NCBI GenBank assembly: GCA_934670025.1
Contig: CAKUOS010000024.1
Location: 1 to 32,500 of the forward strand
Direction of reading: 5' to 3'
DNA length: 32,500 bases
Source: an uncultured Oscillospiraceae bacterium
GTDB taxonomy: Bacteria > Bacillota > Clostridia > Oscillospirales > Oscillospiraceae
Of the stretch, positions 6,797 to 15,704 are shown piece after piece. The notes beneath the pieces were generated by a model. It saw only the letters and a list, made by a program, of their open reading frames with translations. It ran no database searches and was not told where the DNA came from. The stretch's first letter is position 1; each line of letters opens with the position of its first letter. A program made the position numbers and the translations under genes.

Positions 6797-7825
6797 TTAC
6801 CCCTCCTTCGGCAGGACCATGCGGTCCATGTTGGCCGCGAGCTTGCCCGCCACGTCCGCCTCGACGGCGGCGATGGCCTGACGGATGGCGTTGCGGATGG
6901 CCAGCGCATCGGACGAGCCGTGCGCCTTGATGACGGGCTTATTGAGGCCGATGAGCGCCGTGCCGCCGACCTCGCGGTAGTCCATCTTTTTCTTGAACGC
7001 CCTGACGCCGTCCATGCACAAAAGCGCGGCCAGCTTCGTAAAAACATTCTTTTTGAACATATCCTTCATCATCGAGGCCATAAACAGCGCCGTGCCCTCG
7101 ATGCCCTTGAGCAGAATGTTGCCCGAGAAGCCGTCGGCCACGACGACGTCCGCCGCGCCGAGCGGCACGTCGCGCGCCTCGACATTGCCGATGAAGTTGA
7201 GGCCGCCGGCCTCGCCCACCTGCTTCAGCAGCGGATAGACGGCCTTTTGCAGCTCGCCGCCCTTGGAGTCCTCTGCGCCGATGTTCAGCAGGCCCACGCG
7301 CGGATTCTCCACGCCCAGCACGGCCTGTGCGTAGTACGAGCCCATGAACGCGAACTGGAGCAGGAACTCGGGCGTACAGTCGGCCGTCGCACCGCAGTCG
7401 ATGAGCACGGCCTGTCCGCCGCCCTTCGTCGGGATCTGCGGGCCCATGGCCGCGCGGCGGATGCCCTTGACACGGCGGACGATCAGCGTCGCCGCCGACA
7501 AAAGCGCTCCGGTCGAACCGGCGGAGACAAAAGCGTCGCCGCCGCCCTCTTTGAGCATCTGAAGACCGACGACCATGGAGGAACCGGCCTTCTTTTTGAT
7601 GACGGTCGCCGGGTCGTCGTGCATATCGACGACCTCGTCGGCGTTGGCGATCTCCACGCCTTTAGGAAGCGTCTCGATGCCCTGATCCTTCAGCGCCCGC
7701 AGGATCGCTTCTCCGCGGCCGACGAGCACGACCTCGCAGCCGAAGTCCTTTGCCGCCGCGATCGCGCCCAGCGCGATCTGATCGGGCGCGTTGTCACCGC
7801 CCATCGCGTCTACAAGGATCCTCAT
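6797..7825 (-). CDS. plsX: Phosphate acyltransferase PlsX
   Basis: A 342-residue soluble enzyme that converts acyl-ACP and phosphate to acyl-phosphate, the acyl donor for PlsY in phosphatidic acid synthesis. The start MRILVDAMGGDNAP is diagnostic, as are VSAGSTGALLSAA (about residue 100) and VVADGFSGNILLK (about 225-240). Full length compared with the family. Its ATG overlaps the trmFO TGA (ATGA) and the SD GGAGGG lies inside trmFO. It is directly followed by rnc. Confidence 0.97.
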   Translation of the reverse strand: MRILVDAMGGDNAPDQIALGAIAAAKDFGCEVVLVGRGEAILRALKDQGIETLPKGVEIANADEVVDMHDDPATVIKKKAGSSMVVGLQMLKEGGGDAFVSAGSTGALLSAATLIVRRVKGIRRAAMGPQIPTKGGGQAVLIDCGATADCTPEFLLQFAFMGSYYAQAVLGVENPRVGLLNIGAEDSKGGELQKAVYPLLKQVGEAGGLNFIGNVEARDVPLGAADVVVADGFSGNILLKGIEGTALFMASMMKDMFKKNVFTKLAALLCMDGVRAFKKKMDYREVGGTALIGLNKPVIKAHGSSDALAIRNAIRQAIAAVEADVAGKLAANMDRMVLPKEG

Positions 7826-9135
7826 TCCGTTCCCTCCTGCTTTGTCATTTGATCGATGATCGCCAGTGCGCGCTGCGCAATGGCGAGATTTTTATTGGCT
7901 TTGCCCTTCACGCGGTAGCCGAGCGGCTCCATGATGCCGAAGTTGACGTTCATCGGCTGGAACGCGCCGACACTCTCGTCGGAAATGTACGCGGCCAGCG
8001 CGCCGATGGCCGTCTGCCGGGAAAAGTCCGGAAGCGGCTCCCCCAGTACCTTCGCGGCCATCGAAACGCCCGCGAGATATCCGGAGGCCGTCGACTCGAC
8101 GTAGCCCTCGACGCCCGTCATCTGCCCCGCGAATGCGACCAGCGGGTCGCGCCGGTCGGCGTAATACCGGTCGAGCAGGCGCGGCGAATCGAGGAACGTA
8201 TTGCGGTGCATAACGCCGTAGCGGACGAATTCCGCGTCGTGCAGCGCCGGGATCATGGAGAACACGCGCTTCTGCTCCGGGAATTTCAGGTGCGTCTGGA
8301 ATCCGACGATGTTATAGACCGAGCCTTCGGCGTTATCCTTGCGCAGCTGCACGACGGCATACGGCTCGCGGCCCGTCTTCGGGTCCTTGAGTCCGACCGG
8401 CTTTAACGGGCCGTAGCGCAGCGTATCGACGCCGCGGCGGGCCATGACCTCGACGGGCATACAGCCCTCGAAGACGTTTTTATCCTCAAAGCCGTGTACC
8501 GGGGCCTCTTCCGCGGCCTTCAGCGCCTCGACAAAGGCGAGGTATTCGTCTTTTTCCATCGCACAGTTGACATAATCCGCATCGCCGCGGTCGTACCGCG
8601 AGGCGAACCACGCCTTGTCCATGTCGATGGAGGAAAATGTGACGAGCGGCGCGGCGGCGTCAAAGAAGCTCATGTACTGACGGCCGCCGAAATAATCCTG
8701 AATGGCGGCGCTCATCGCGTCGGAGGTCAGCGGCCCCGTGGCGATGATGACCGGCCCGGCCGGGACTTCGGCCGCTTCGGCCTCCGCGACAGTGATATTC
8801 GGGTGCGAACGGATCTTTTCCGTGACCATACCGGAAAAGCCGTAGCGGTCGACGGCGAGCGCGCCGCCGGCCTCGACGCGGTTTTCTTCCGCGCACGTGA
8901 GAATGAGGCTGTCAAGCCTGCGCAGCTCCTCCTTGAGAAGACCAACGGCGTTCTCCAGCCGGTCGCCGCGCAGCGAATTGGAGCACACGAGCTCGGCGAA
9001 ATCCGCGCAGTGGTGCGCGGGCGTCATCTTTTTCGGCTTCATCTCCACGAGCGTCACGTGAATGCCGCGCTGCGCCAGCTGCCAGGCCGCTTCGCAGCCC
9101 GCCAGACCCGCGCCGATCACTTTTACTTCCGGCAT
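7822..9135 (-). CDS. trmFO: Methylenetetrahydrofolate-tRNA (uracil-5-)-methyltransferase TrmFO
   Basis: A 437-residue folate- and FAD-dependent enzyme that makes m5U54 in the tRNA T-loop. The FAD dinucleotide-binding motif is at the very start (VIGAGLAGCEAAW, residues 6-18), with CSNSLRGD and the ATGPLTSDA segment around residues 130-140. The conserved C-terminal GQMTGVEGYVESTASG (about 335-350) and MNVNFGI also fit the family. Full length. AAAGGAA precedes the ATG at a slightly long spacing. Next to topA, as in many Firmicutes. Confidence 0.96.
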   Translation of the reverse strand: MPEVKVIGAGLAGCEAAWQLAQRGIHVTLVEMKPKKMTPAHHCADFAELVCSNSLRGDRLENAVGLLKEELRRLDSLILTCAEENRVEAGGALAVDRYGFSGMVTEKIRSHPNITVAEAEAAEVPAGPVIIATGPLTSDAMSAAIQDYFGGRQYMSFFDAAAPLVTFSSIDMDKAWFASRYDRGDADYVNCAMEKDEYLAFVEALKAAEEAPVHGFEDKNVFEGCMPVEVMARRGVDTLRYGPLKPVGLKDPKTGREPYAVVQLRKDNAEGSVYNIVGFQTHLKFPEQKRVFSMIPALHDAEFVRYGVMHRNTFLDSPRLLDRYYADRRDPLVAFAGQMTGVEGYVESTASGYLAGVSMAAKVLGEPLPDFSRQTAIGALAAYISDESVGAFQPMNVNFGIMEPLGYRVKGKANKNLAIAQRALAIIDQMTKQEGTE

Positions 9136-9161
9136 AGCAGGCAGTTCCTTTCTGTCTTGTC

Positions 9162-11507
9162 TCAGAACGGAAGATCGTCTTCCGATTCGGCGTTTTTCTT
9201 TGTTTTCGCGGCCGCGGGTTTCTTCGCAGCCGTCTTTTTGACCGTGGTCTTCTTTGCGGCGGGCTTCTTTTCCGCAGCTTTCGCTCCGGTCTTTTTGGCG
9301 GCGGGCTTTTTCGCGGCCTTTTTGGCCTCGGCCTGCTCTCTGGCGGCGTCGGCCGCGGCCTCGGCGTTCGATTCGGCGGTCGCCGCCTCGCCGGTCGTTT
9401 TGCGGCGGTAGCCGCGCTTATCCTCAGGCAGGAAGTTGGAGCACTCCGGATTTGCGCAGAACGGCTTCATCGCGCCCTTGCCCGAGCGCTTGAACATCGT
9501 CTGGCCACAGACCGGGCAGTCCTGATCGGTCGGCACGTCCCACGTCATAAAGCCGCACGCCGCGCCGCGCTCGCACGCATAATAGGCGTAGCCGCGCTTG
9601 CTTTTGCGCTTCAGGATGGCGCTGCCGCACTTCGGGCACCGGCCGGGCATTTTTTCCGTGATGGCCTTGGTGAACTTGCACTCCGGATAGCCCGGGCAGG
9701 CCAGGAACTTGCCGAAGCGGCTCGTCTTGACGACGAGATTGCGGCCGCAGATCTCGCATTTTTCCTCCGAGACTTCGTCCGGGACCTTCAGGCGCGTGTC
9801 CTTGAGCGCCTCCTCGGCGTCGAGCATCTCCTGATGGAAGCCCTTATAAAAATCCTCAAGCACGCGCTTCCACTTCACCTGACCGGCCTCGACCTGGTCG
9901 AGCTGCTTTTCCATGCCGGCCGTGAATTCGACGCTGATGATGTTCGGGAAGCGATCCATCATCAGACCGTTGACGACCTCGCCGAGCTTCGTCGGCGAGA
10001 GCTTTTTATCAGCCTTGACGACATACTCGCGGTCCTGAATGGTGGCGATGATGGCGGCGTAGGTCGACGGGCGGCCGACGCCCTTTTCCTCCATCGCGCG
10101 CACCAGCGACGCTTCGGTATAGCGCGCGGGCGGCTGGGTGAAATGCTGCTGTTTGTCAAAGCCCGCGGCCGTGAGCGCCTCGCCCTCGGCAAGATCGGGC
10201 AGCGGCGAGTCGAGCTTCTCCTGCTCGTCGTCGCGGCCTTCCTCATAAATGGCGGTAAAACCGGAGAATTTCATGCTCTGGTGCGTGGCGCGGAAGACGT
10301 GCGCGCCGCACGCGGCTTCGATCGCCGTGACGTCGTAGACGGCGTTTTCCATCTGCGAGGCGATGAAGCGGCTCCAGATGAGCTTATAGAGCCGGTACTG
10401 CTCCTTCGTCAGATCGCGCTCGACGGCCTCGGGGTACAGCGCGACGTTCGACGGACGGATGGCCTCGTGCGCGTCCTGCGCGCCGGACTTCGGCTTATAG
10501 CGCCGCGGCCCGGCGTAGTAATTCTCGCCGTAGCGGCTGCGCACGACCTTGCCTGCCGCCTCCAGCGCCTCTTCCGAGATACGCAGCGAGTCGGTACGCA
10601 TATACGTGATGAGGCCGACGGAGCCTTCGCCCGAAATTTCGACGCCCTCGTAGAGCTGCTGCGCGATCATCATCGTGCGCCGCGGCGTCATGTTGAGCTT
10701 GCGCGACGCCTCCTGCTGGAGCGTCGACGTGATGAACGGCGGCGCGGGCGTGCGCTTTTTTTCAGACCGTTTGACGCCCGTGACGGCGAACGGCCGGCCT
10801 TGCAGATCGTCCAGCACGCTCTGCACGTCCGCTTCGCTCGTCAGCTCGCGCTTTTTCGGGTCGCCGTAGTAATGCGCGGTGAAGCTGCCGGGCTTGCCGG
10901 TGCGGCTGAGGTTCACGTCCAGCGTCCAGTATTCCTGCGGCACGAAGGCGCGGATCTCGTTCTCGCGGTCGACGACCAGGCGTGTGGCGACCGACTGCAC
11001 GCGGCCCGCGGACAGGCCCTTGCGGATCTTGCGCCACAGCAGCGGGCTGAGCTGATAGCCGACGATGCGGTCGAGCACGCGGCGCGCCTGCTGTGCGTCG
11101 ACCAGATCCTGATCGATCGGGCGCGGATGGCGGATGGATTCCTGCACGACGCCGCGCGTGATCTCGTTGAACGTCACGCGGTAGGTCGCGTCGTCGGGGA
11201 TGTCCAGCAGATATTTCAGGTGCCACGAGATGGCTTCGCCCTCGCGGTCCGGGTCAGTCGCAAGATAGACGCGGTCGGAGGCCTTCGCCGCCTTTTGCAG
11301 CTCGGCGATGATCTCTTCCTTGCCCTTGAGCGGATAGTATTTCGGCTCAAAATCGTTCTCGATATCGACGCTCAGCGTACTCTTCTGCAAATCGCGCAGA
11401 TGGCCCATGCTGGCCTTGACCACATACTCGGGCCCGAGGTATTTTCCGATGGTTTTGGCCTTCGAGGGGGATTCCACGATGACCAGATTCTGTTTCGTAT
11501 TCGGCAT
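9162..11507 (-). CDS. topA: DNA topoisomerase I with C-terminal Ala/Lys-rich tail
   Basis: A 781-residue type IA topoisomerase that relaxes negative supercoils. An N-terminal TOPRIM domain carries VIVESPSKAKTI and the acidic TDPDREGEA (about 84-92). The catalytic tyrosine is Tyr302 in SVGLITYMRTDS. Three C-terminal zinc-ribbon modules of Cys-x2-Cys type occupy about residues 570-700. The last 80 or so residues are a low-complexity tail of repeated AAKKPAAKK-like units ending in an acidic DDLPF. I chose the ATG at 11507 because GGAGG lies five bases upstream and the conserved N-terminus starts there. An in-frame extension to 11567 would overlap dprA and has no family support. It begins 13 bases after the dprA stop. 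Confidence 0.96.
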   Translation of the reverse strand: MPNTKQNLVIVESPSKAKTIGKYLGPEYVVKASMGHLRDLQKSTLSVDIENDFEPKYYPLKGKEEIIAELQKAAKASDRVYLATDPDREGEAISWHLKYLLDIPDDATYRVTFNEITRGVVQESIRHPRPIDQDLVDAQQARRVLDRIVGYQLSPLLWRKIRKGLSAGRVQSVATRLVVDRENEIRAFVPQEYWTLDVNLSRTGKPGSFTAHYYGDPKKRELTSEADVQSVLDDLQGRPFAVTGVKRSEKKRTPAPPFITSTLQQEASRKLNMTPRRTMMIAQQLYEGVEISGEGSVGLITYMRTDSLRISEEALEAAGKVVRSRYGENYYAGPRRYKPKSGAQDAHEAIRPSNVALYPEAVERDLTKEQYRLYKLIWSRFIASQMENAVYDVTAIEAACGAHVFRATHQSMKFSGFTAIYEEGRDDEQEKLDSPLPDLAEGEALTAAGFDKQQHFTQPPARYTEASLVRAMEEKGVGRPSTYAAIIATIQDREYVVKADKKLSPTKLGEVVNGLMMDRFPNIISVEFTAGMEKQLDQVEAGQVKWKRVLEDFYKGFHQEMLDAEEALKDTRLKVPDEVSEEKCEICGRNLVVKTSRFGKFLACPGYPECKFTKAITEKMPGRCPKCGSAILKRKSKRGYAYYACERGAACGFMTWDVPTDQDCPVCGQTMFKRSGKGAMKPFCANPECSNFLPEDKRGYRRKTTGEAATAESNAEAAADAAREQAEAKKAAKKPAAKKTGAKAAEKKPAAKKTTVKKTAAKKPAAAKTKKNAESEDDLPF

Positions 11508-11520
11508 AGATGCCTCCATG

Positions 11521-12735
11521 TTATTTTTTCGCCAGCTCATAATACCGTGCCGGCAGCCGTTTGACAAAGCCCTTGACCTCCAGCAGCGTCAGCGCGGACA
11601 GCACACGCCCGGCCGGCAGCTGCGTCTCGTCGATCATGCGGTCGACGAGCGCTTTTCCGCCCTCGAGCTGCCGCAGGACGGCGGCTTCGTCGGCGGAGAG
11701 CTTCGGTAAAATTTCCTGTACGTCAATATAAGCCCTGTTTTCCTGCTTGTCAACGGCTTTTGTGTCAGTTTTTTCCGCTGTCTGTGCCGAATCGGCCACA
11801 AGAAGGGCGCTGCGCGCCTCCTGCGCGGACAGCTGCATCGGCGCCGGCGGCTTCTGCCGGCGCGGCAGATCCGGGAACAGGTGGACGTATTCCTGCAATA
11901 CGTCCCAGCCCTCGGTCACGAGGATCGCGCCCTGCTTCAGCAGCTGTAAATTGCCCGCGCACGTGGGATTGCCGACGTTGCCGGGCAGCGTGAAAACGTC
12001 CCGGCCCTGGTCGAGCGCGTGGTGCGCCGTGATGAGCGCGCCGCTGCGCTCGGGCGCTTCCACGACGAGCACGCCGTGGCTCAGGCCGCTGAGAATGCGG
12101 TTGCGCACGGGAAAATGCTCGCCGAGCGGCGGCGTACCGGGCGGATATTCGCTCATCACGCAGCCGTGCGCGCGAAGATCAGCGAACAGACCGCGGTTGG
12201 CGGCGGGATAGTCGATATCCAGGCCGCAGGCAAAGACCGCGACCGGCGGCGTCTCCGCGGAGATCGCGCCGCGCAGCGAGAGCGTATCGATGCCGGCCGC
12301 GCCGCCTGAGACGACGATCACGCCGCATTTGCCAAGCTCGTAGCCCAGCCGCTTGGCCTGTAACAGCCCGTAGGCCGAGGCCTTGCGCGTGCCGACCATC
12401 GACACGGCAGGCGTCGCGTCGAAATCCGGCATCGTTCCCTGATAATACAGCACCAGCGGCGCGTCGTCGACCGCCTTGAGGCGGTTCGGATAGGCCGCGT
12501 CCTGAATCGTCAGGATATGGATGCCAAGCTGATAGCACTGCTGTAAGATCTTTTTCGCACCGGACAGATCCTTATCCTCCAGCGCGTCGGCCGCCTCCGG
12601 GCGCAGCGTGTCCGGAAGCTCGGCGCGGCTCGCGCAGTAGACGGCCTCCGGGGTCGCAAAGCGCGTCAGCAGCTCGCGCTTTGCGCGCGGCCCGAGCCGC
12701 CTGCGTGTGGAAAGCCACAGCCAGTACTCCAGCAT
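11521..12735 (-). CDS. dprA: DNA-processing protein DprA
   Basis: A 404-residue RecA loader that protects incoming single-stranded DNA during natural transformation. An N-terminal SAM-like region (about 1-75) is followed by the Rossmann-like DprA core, with MVGTRKASAYG (about 111), VVSGGAAGIDTLSLRGA, FPVRNRILSGLS and GALITAHHALDQGRDVFTLPG. A linker leads to a C-terminal winged-helix domain (about 340-400, LSADEAAVLRQLEGG...). Full length. Gene order dprA-topA-trmFO is common in Firmicutes. No other competence gene is visible here, so a role in recombination or general DNA handling is equally possible. Start supported by GAGGG before the ATG. Confidence 0.95.
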   Translation of the reverse strand: MLEYWLWLSTRRRLGPRAKRELLTRFATPEAVYCASRAELPDTLRPEAADALEDKDLSGAKKILQQCYQLGIHILTIQDAAYPNRLKAVDDAPLVLYYQGTMPDFDATPAVSMVGTRKASAYGLLQAKRLGYELGKCGVIVVSGGAAGIDTLSLRGAISAETPPVAVFACGLDIDYPAANRGLFADLRAHGCVMSEYPPGTPPLGEHFPVRNRILSGLSHGVLVVEAPERSGALITAHHALDQGRDVFTLPGNVGNPTCAGNLQLLKQGAILVTEGWDVLQEYVHLFPDLPRRQKPPAPMQLSAQEARSALLVADSAQTAEKTDTKAVDKQENRAYIDVQEILPKLSADEAAVLRQLEGGKALVDRMIDETQLPAGRVLSALTLLEVKGFVKRLPARYYELAKK

Positions 12736-12772
12736 ATCCCGTCCCTCTGTCTTTCTCTTTCTTTTTATCGTA

Positions 12773-13525
12773 TCAGCGCTTCATCTGCCACAGGATGATC
12801 GTCGCGGCGACGGCGGCGTTGAGCGATTCGCAGCGCGGCGACATGGGGATGATGACCTTCCCCTGCGCCGCATCAAACAGCTCCGGGCATACGCCGCGGC
12901 CCTCGCTGCCGATGATGACGGCGGCGCTTTGCAGATCCGCCTCGCGCACGTCGCGCGCGTCGGGCGACATGGCCGTCGCCAGCAGCGGGATCTTCTTTTC
13001 CCGGCACTGCCGCACAGCCGCTTCGCGCGTCAGCCGCACCGGCTGCGTGCGGAAGACCGCGCCCATCGAGGCGCGGACGGTCTTGGGACTGTAGGCGTCC
13101 GCGCAGCCGTCGAGCAGGCACACCGGCGTTTCGAGCGCGTCGGCGGTACGCAGGATCGTGCCGAGGTTGCCGGGATCCTGGATGCCGTCGAGCAGCAGCG
13201 TCCCGGGTGTAAGCGCCCCTGCCCGCGCCTGCGGCATCCGGCACAGGAACACGGCGCCCTGCGGCGCGTCCATCTGCGACACGGATGCCATCACGTCCTT
13301 CGGCACACGCACGAGACGGACGTGCTCCGAAAGTTTACATAATTCTATTCCATCCTCCGCGATGACGGTATGCAGACCGTCGTACCACGCTGCGGCCTCC
13401 GCCAGCAGCTTGACGCCGTCGGCGGCAAACTCGCCGCAGCTTTCGCGGTATGCGCGCGAGGTGAGCAGCTTTTTCGCATGAACGAGCAGCGGATTGCGGC
13501 GGCTCGTGATGTGCTCTTCTCTCAT
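12773..13525 (-). CDS. TrmH/SpoU-family RNA 2'-O-ribose methyltransferase
   Basis: A 250-residue SPOUT-class methyltransferase. An N-terminal substrate-binding domain (about 1-95) begins with HITSRRNPLLVHAKKLLTSR, typical of 23S rRNA methyltransferases of this group. The knotted SAM-binding domain follows with LLDGIQDPGNLGTILRTADA (motif 1), VIIGSEGRGVCPEL (motif 2) and IPMSPRCESLNAAVAATI (motif 3). The target nucleotide cannot be read from sequence. Its ATG overlaps the TGA of ktrA (ATGA). Confidence 0.93.
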   Translation of the reverse strand: MREEHITSRRNPLLVHAKKLLTSRAYRESCGEFAADGVKLLAEAAAWYDGLHTVIAEDGIELCKLSEHVRLVRVPKDVMASVSQMDAPQGAVFLCRMPQARAGALTPGTLLLDGIQDPGNLGTILRTADALETPVCLLDGCADAYSPKTVRASMGAVFRTQPVRLTREAAVRQCREKKIPLLATAMSPDARDVREADLQSAAVIIGSEGRGVCPELFDAAQGKVIIPMSPRCESLNAAVAATIILWQMKR

Positions 13526-14169
13526 TTCGTCACCCTCGCCAGCCGCTCGTTGTCGCCGAGCAGCACGAGCGTCATGTCCGCGCGCAGCGGCCGCGATGCG
13601 TCGAGCGTGACGCGCACCTTGCCGTCTTCGCGCACGGCGATGATGTTCACGCCGTATTTTGAGCGCACGTCAAGCTCCCGGATGCTCCTGCCGCACCAGT
13701 CCGCGGGCGTCTGCATCTCGGCGATGCCGCAGTCTGGCGAAAGTTCGATGAAATCGAGAATGCTCGACGAGGTCAGCGATTGCGCCAGCTTGATGCCGGT
13801 CTCGCGTTCCGGGATAATGACGCGGTCCGCGCCGATCTTCTCCAGCGCGCGCCGCTGCGTCTCGTCCTGCGCCTTGCAGACGACGGTCGCAACGCCGAGC
13901 TCCTTGAGGTTCAGCGTCGCCACGACGCTCGTTGCAAGATCGGAGCCGATGGCGATGACCGCGCAGTCGTAATTGCGCACGCCCAGCGCGCGCAGCGCGT
14001 CTTCATCCCGCGCGTCGCAGACCGCCGCGCACGTCGCGCGGCTCTCCATCCGCTGCACAAGCTCCGGACGCACATCGATGGCCATGACCTCGCTGCCGAG
14101 TTCATAGAGCCGCTCTGCCACGGCGCTGCCGAACCGGCCGAGGCCGACGACCAGATACGTTTTTTTCAT
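13522..14169 (-). CDS. ktrA: Potassium uptake regulator KtrA/TrkA (RCK subunit)
   Basis: A 215-residue cytoplasmic gating subunit. An N-terminal RCK/TrkA-N Rossmann domain (GLGRFGSAVAERL at about 9-21, then the acidic end of strand 2 in AIDVRPE) binds ATP/ADP or NAD(H). A TrkA-C domain (about 135-215) follows. It forms a ring under the KtrB channel and controls potassium flow. The start is supported by AGGAGG seven bases upstream. It begins 12 bases after ktrB, so the two form the Ktr system. Confidence 0.94.
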   Translation of the reverse strand: MKKTYLVVGLGRFGSAVAERLYELGSEVMAIDVRPELVQRMESRATCAAVCDARDEDALRALGVRNYDCAVIAIGSDLATSVVATLNLKELGVATVVCKAQDETQRRALEKIGADRVIIPERETGIKLAQSLTSSSILDFIELSPDCGIAEMQTPADWCGRSIRELDVRSKYGVNIIAVREDGKVRVTLDASRPLRADMTLVLLGDNERLARVTK

Positions 14170-14181
14170 AAAAGCTCCTCC

Positions 14182-15540
14182 TCAGCCGATCATGACTTTC
14201 GTCTCGGCGTACTGCACACGCGCCCCGGCGCGGTCGGCGGCCATAAAGCCGACGCTGATGGTCATGATGCCCAGCCGCCCGAAGAACATGAATACGATCA
14301 ATACAAGCTGCGATACGACGCCGAGCTGCGGCGTGATGCCCGTCGTGATGCCGACGGTACACAGAGCCGAGACGACCTCGTACACCGCGTTTTGCAGACT
14401 CACGCCGTCGGCGATGCACAAAACCGACGCGCCGAGCATCGACAGAAACAGCACCAGCACAAAAAGCGCCGTCGCGTTGGCGACCGATGCGCGCGGGATC
14501 GTCCTGCGCATGACGCGCACATCCTCCTGTCCGCGCGCGCCGGCCCATGCGGCAAGCAGGATGACGCCCACCGTCACGGTCTTGACGCCGCCAGCCGTCG
14601 AGCCCGACGAGCCGCCGACAAACATCAGCATATCGCACAGCGCCTTTGACAGGTCGCGCATGGCGTTCTGGTCGAACGTCACGAAGCCCGCCGTGCGCAG
14701 CGTCACCGACTGAAACAGCGCCGCCAGCAGCTTCTGCGGGGCTGTGAACGGCCCGAGCGTGCCGGGGTTGTTCCATTCCAGCGCGGCGATCGCCGCCGCG
14801 CCGCCGAACGTCAGGATCGCCGAGATGACGATCACGAGCCGGGAGTAGACCGTCAGGCGCGAAAAGCGGCGGTTTTTACGGATATCGCCCCAGACGGCGA
14901 AGCCGAGGCCGCCGATGGTAACGAGGGCGATGACGGTGAGATTCACGACGGGGTCGGCCGCGTAGCGGCTGAGACTGCCGCCGAAGGCGGTATCGCCCAG
15001 CACGTCGAAGCCCGCGTTGCAGAACGCGGAGACGGAATGGAACACGCCGTACCACAGCGCGCGCCGAACGCCGAACTGCGGCAGAAAGCGCAGGAACAGG
15101 ATCGCCGCGCCCGCGCCCTCGACCGCGGCCGTGCCGCGCAGGATGTTGCGCACGAGGCTCACGACGCCGCTGAACGTGTTGCTGCTGAGCGCCTGCGCCA
15201 GCAGCATCCGCTGCCGCAGGCCGATCTTCTGCCGCAGGGCGAAAAAGAAGATGCAGGCAATGGTCATGAAGCCGAGGCCGCCGATCTGGATGAGCAGCAG
15301 GATGACCGCCTGGCCGAACAGGCTCCAGTGCACGCCGGTATCGACGCGGATGAGGCCCGTGACGCACGTGGCGGACGTCGCGGTAAACAGGCTCGTCAGA
15401 AACGGCGTGGACTGCCGCGTTTTTGCCGCGCACGGCAGGCACAAAAGCGCCGCGCCGAGCAGGATGATGGCGAGGAACACGAGCACGATGATCTGCCCGG
15501 GCCGCAGGCGGCGGAGCCTCTGAATACACGCATGGAGCAT
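14182..15540 (-). CDS. ktrB: Potassium transporter membrane subunit KtrB/TrkH
   Basis: A 452-residue integral membrane protein with the four-fold M1-P-M2 repeats of the Ktr/Trk/HKT superfamily. Filter-like loops follow each pore helix, for example TSATCVTGL, FHSVSAFCNAGFD, FQSVTLRTAGF and VSALCTVGITTG. It carries potassium (with sodium in some members) and is gated by KtrA. I start at 15540 because a consensus promoter (15574-15602) lies just upstream; a longer in-frame reading to 15612 would start upstream of that promoter's -35. The SD (AAAGGA) is spaced about 11 bases, a little long. Confidence 0.93.
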   Translation of the reverse strand: MLHACIQRLRRLRPGQIIVLVFLAIILLGAALLCLPCAAKTRQSTPFLTSLFTATSATCVTGLIRVDTGVHWSLFGQAVILLLIQIGGLGFMTIACIFFFALRQKIGLRQRMLLAQALSSNTFSGVVSLVRNILRGTAAVEGAGAAILFLRFLPQFGVRRALWYGVFHSVSAFCNAGFDVLGDTAFGGSLSRYAADPVVNLTVIALVTIGGLGFAVWGDIRKNRRFSRLTVYSRLVIVISAILTFGGAAAIAALEWNNPGTLGPFTAPQKLLAALFQSVTLRTAGFVTFDQNAMRDLSKALCDMLMFVGGSSGSTAGGVKTVTVGVILLAAWAGARGQEDVRVMRRTIPRASVANATALFVLVLFLSMLGASVLCIADGVSLQNAVYEVVSALCTVGITTGITPQLGVVSQLVLIVFMFFGRLGIMTISVGFMAADRAGARVQYAETKVMIG

Positions 15541-15573
15541 GGCGGGCGCGTCCTTTCTCTGAAAATACTCTAT

Positions 15574-15602
15574 ATTATAATCAATTGCGTCTGCCGCGTC
15601 AA
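15574..15602 (-). promoter_or_regulatory. SigA-type promoter of the ktrB-to-rnc operon
   Basis: On the minus strand there is -35 TTGACG (15597-15602), a 17-bp spacer and a perfect -10 TATAAT (15574-15579). It predicts a leader of about 27 bases before the ktrB ATG at 15540. Confidence 0.88.
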
Positions 15603-15618
15603 GATAAACCAAAAATGA

Positions 15619-15642
15619 GGCGGTTTTTCGTCAAAAAACGCC
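15619..15642 (-). terminator. Hairpin with T/A stem downstream of clpE
   Basis: A 10-bp stem with one mismatch (GGCGGTTTTT at 15619-15628 pairing with AAAAAACGCC at 15633-15642) and a four-base loop. It is the second of two hairpins after the clpE stop and, with its A/T-rich inner stem, may complete termination. Confidence 0.5.
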
Positions 15643-15656
15643 GTTCTGCGCGGCAG

Positions 15657-15694
15657 CGCCCCCTGACGCAGCGGGTTTCTGCATCAGGGGGCGA
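15657..15694 (-). terminator. Strong GC hairpin downstream of clpE
   Basis: A long near-perfect inverted repeat (CCCCCTGA-CGCAG with CTGCA-TCAGGGGG, about 14 paired bases and one mismatch) sits 11 bases beyond the clpE stop. No T-run follows directly; termination probably involves the neighbouring A/T hairpin. Confidence 0.55.
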
Positions 15695-15704
15695 TCCTGG
15701 GCGT

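Noticed and set aside
15541..15612. 24-codon N-terminal extension of ktrB
   Set aside because: It would start upstream of the -35 and include the -10 of a consensus promoter, and the added residues do not look like a Ktr N-terminus.
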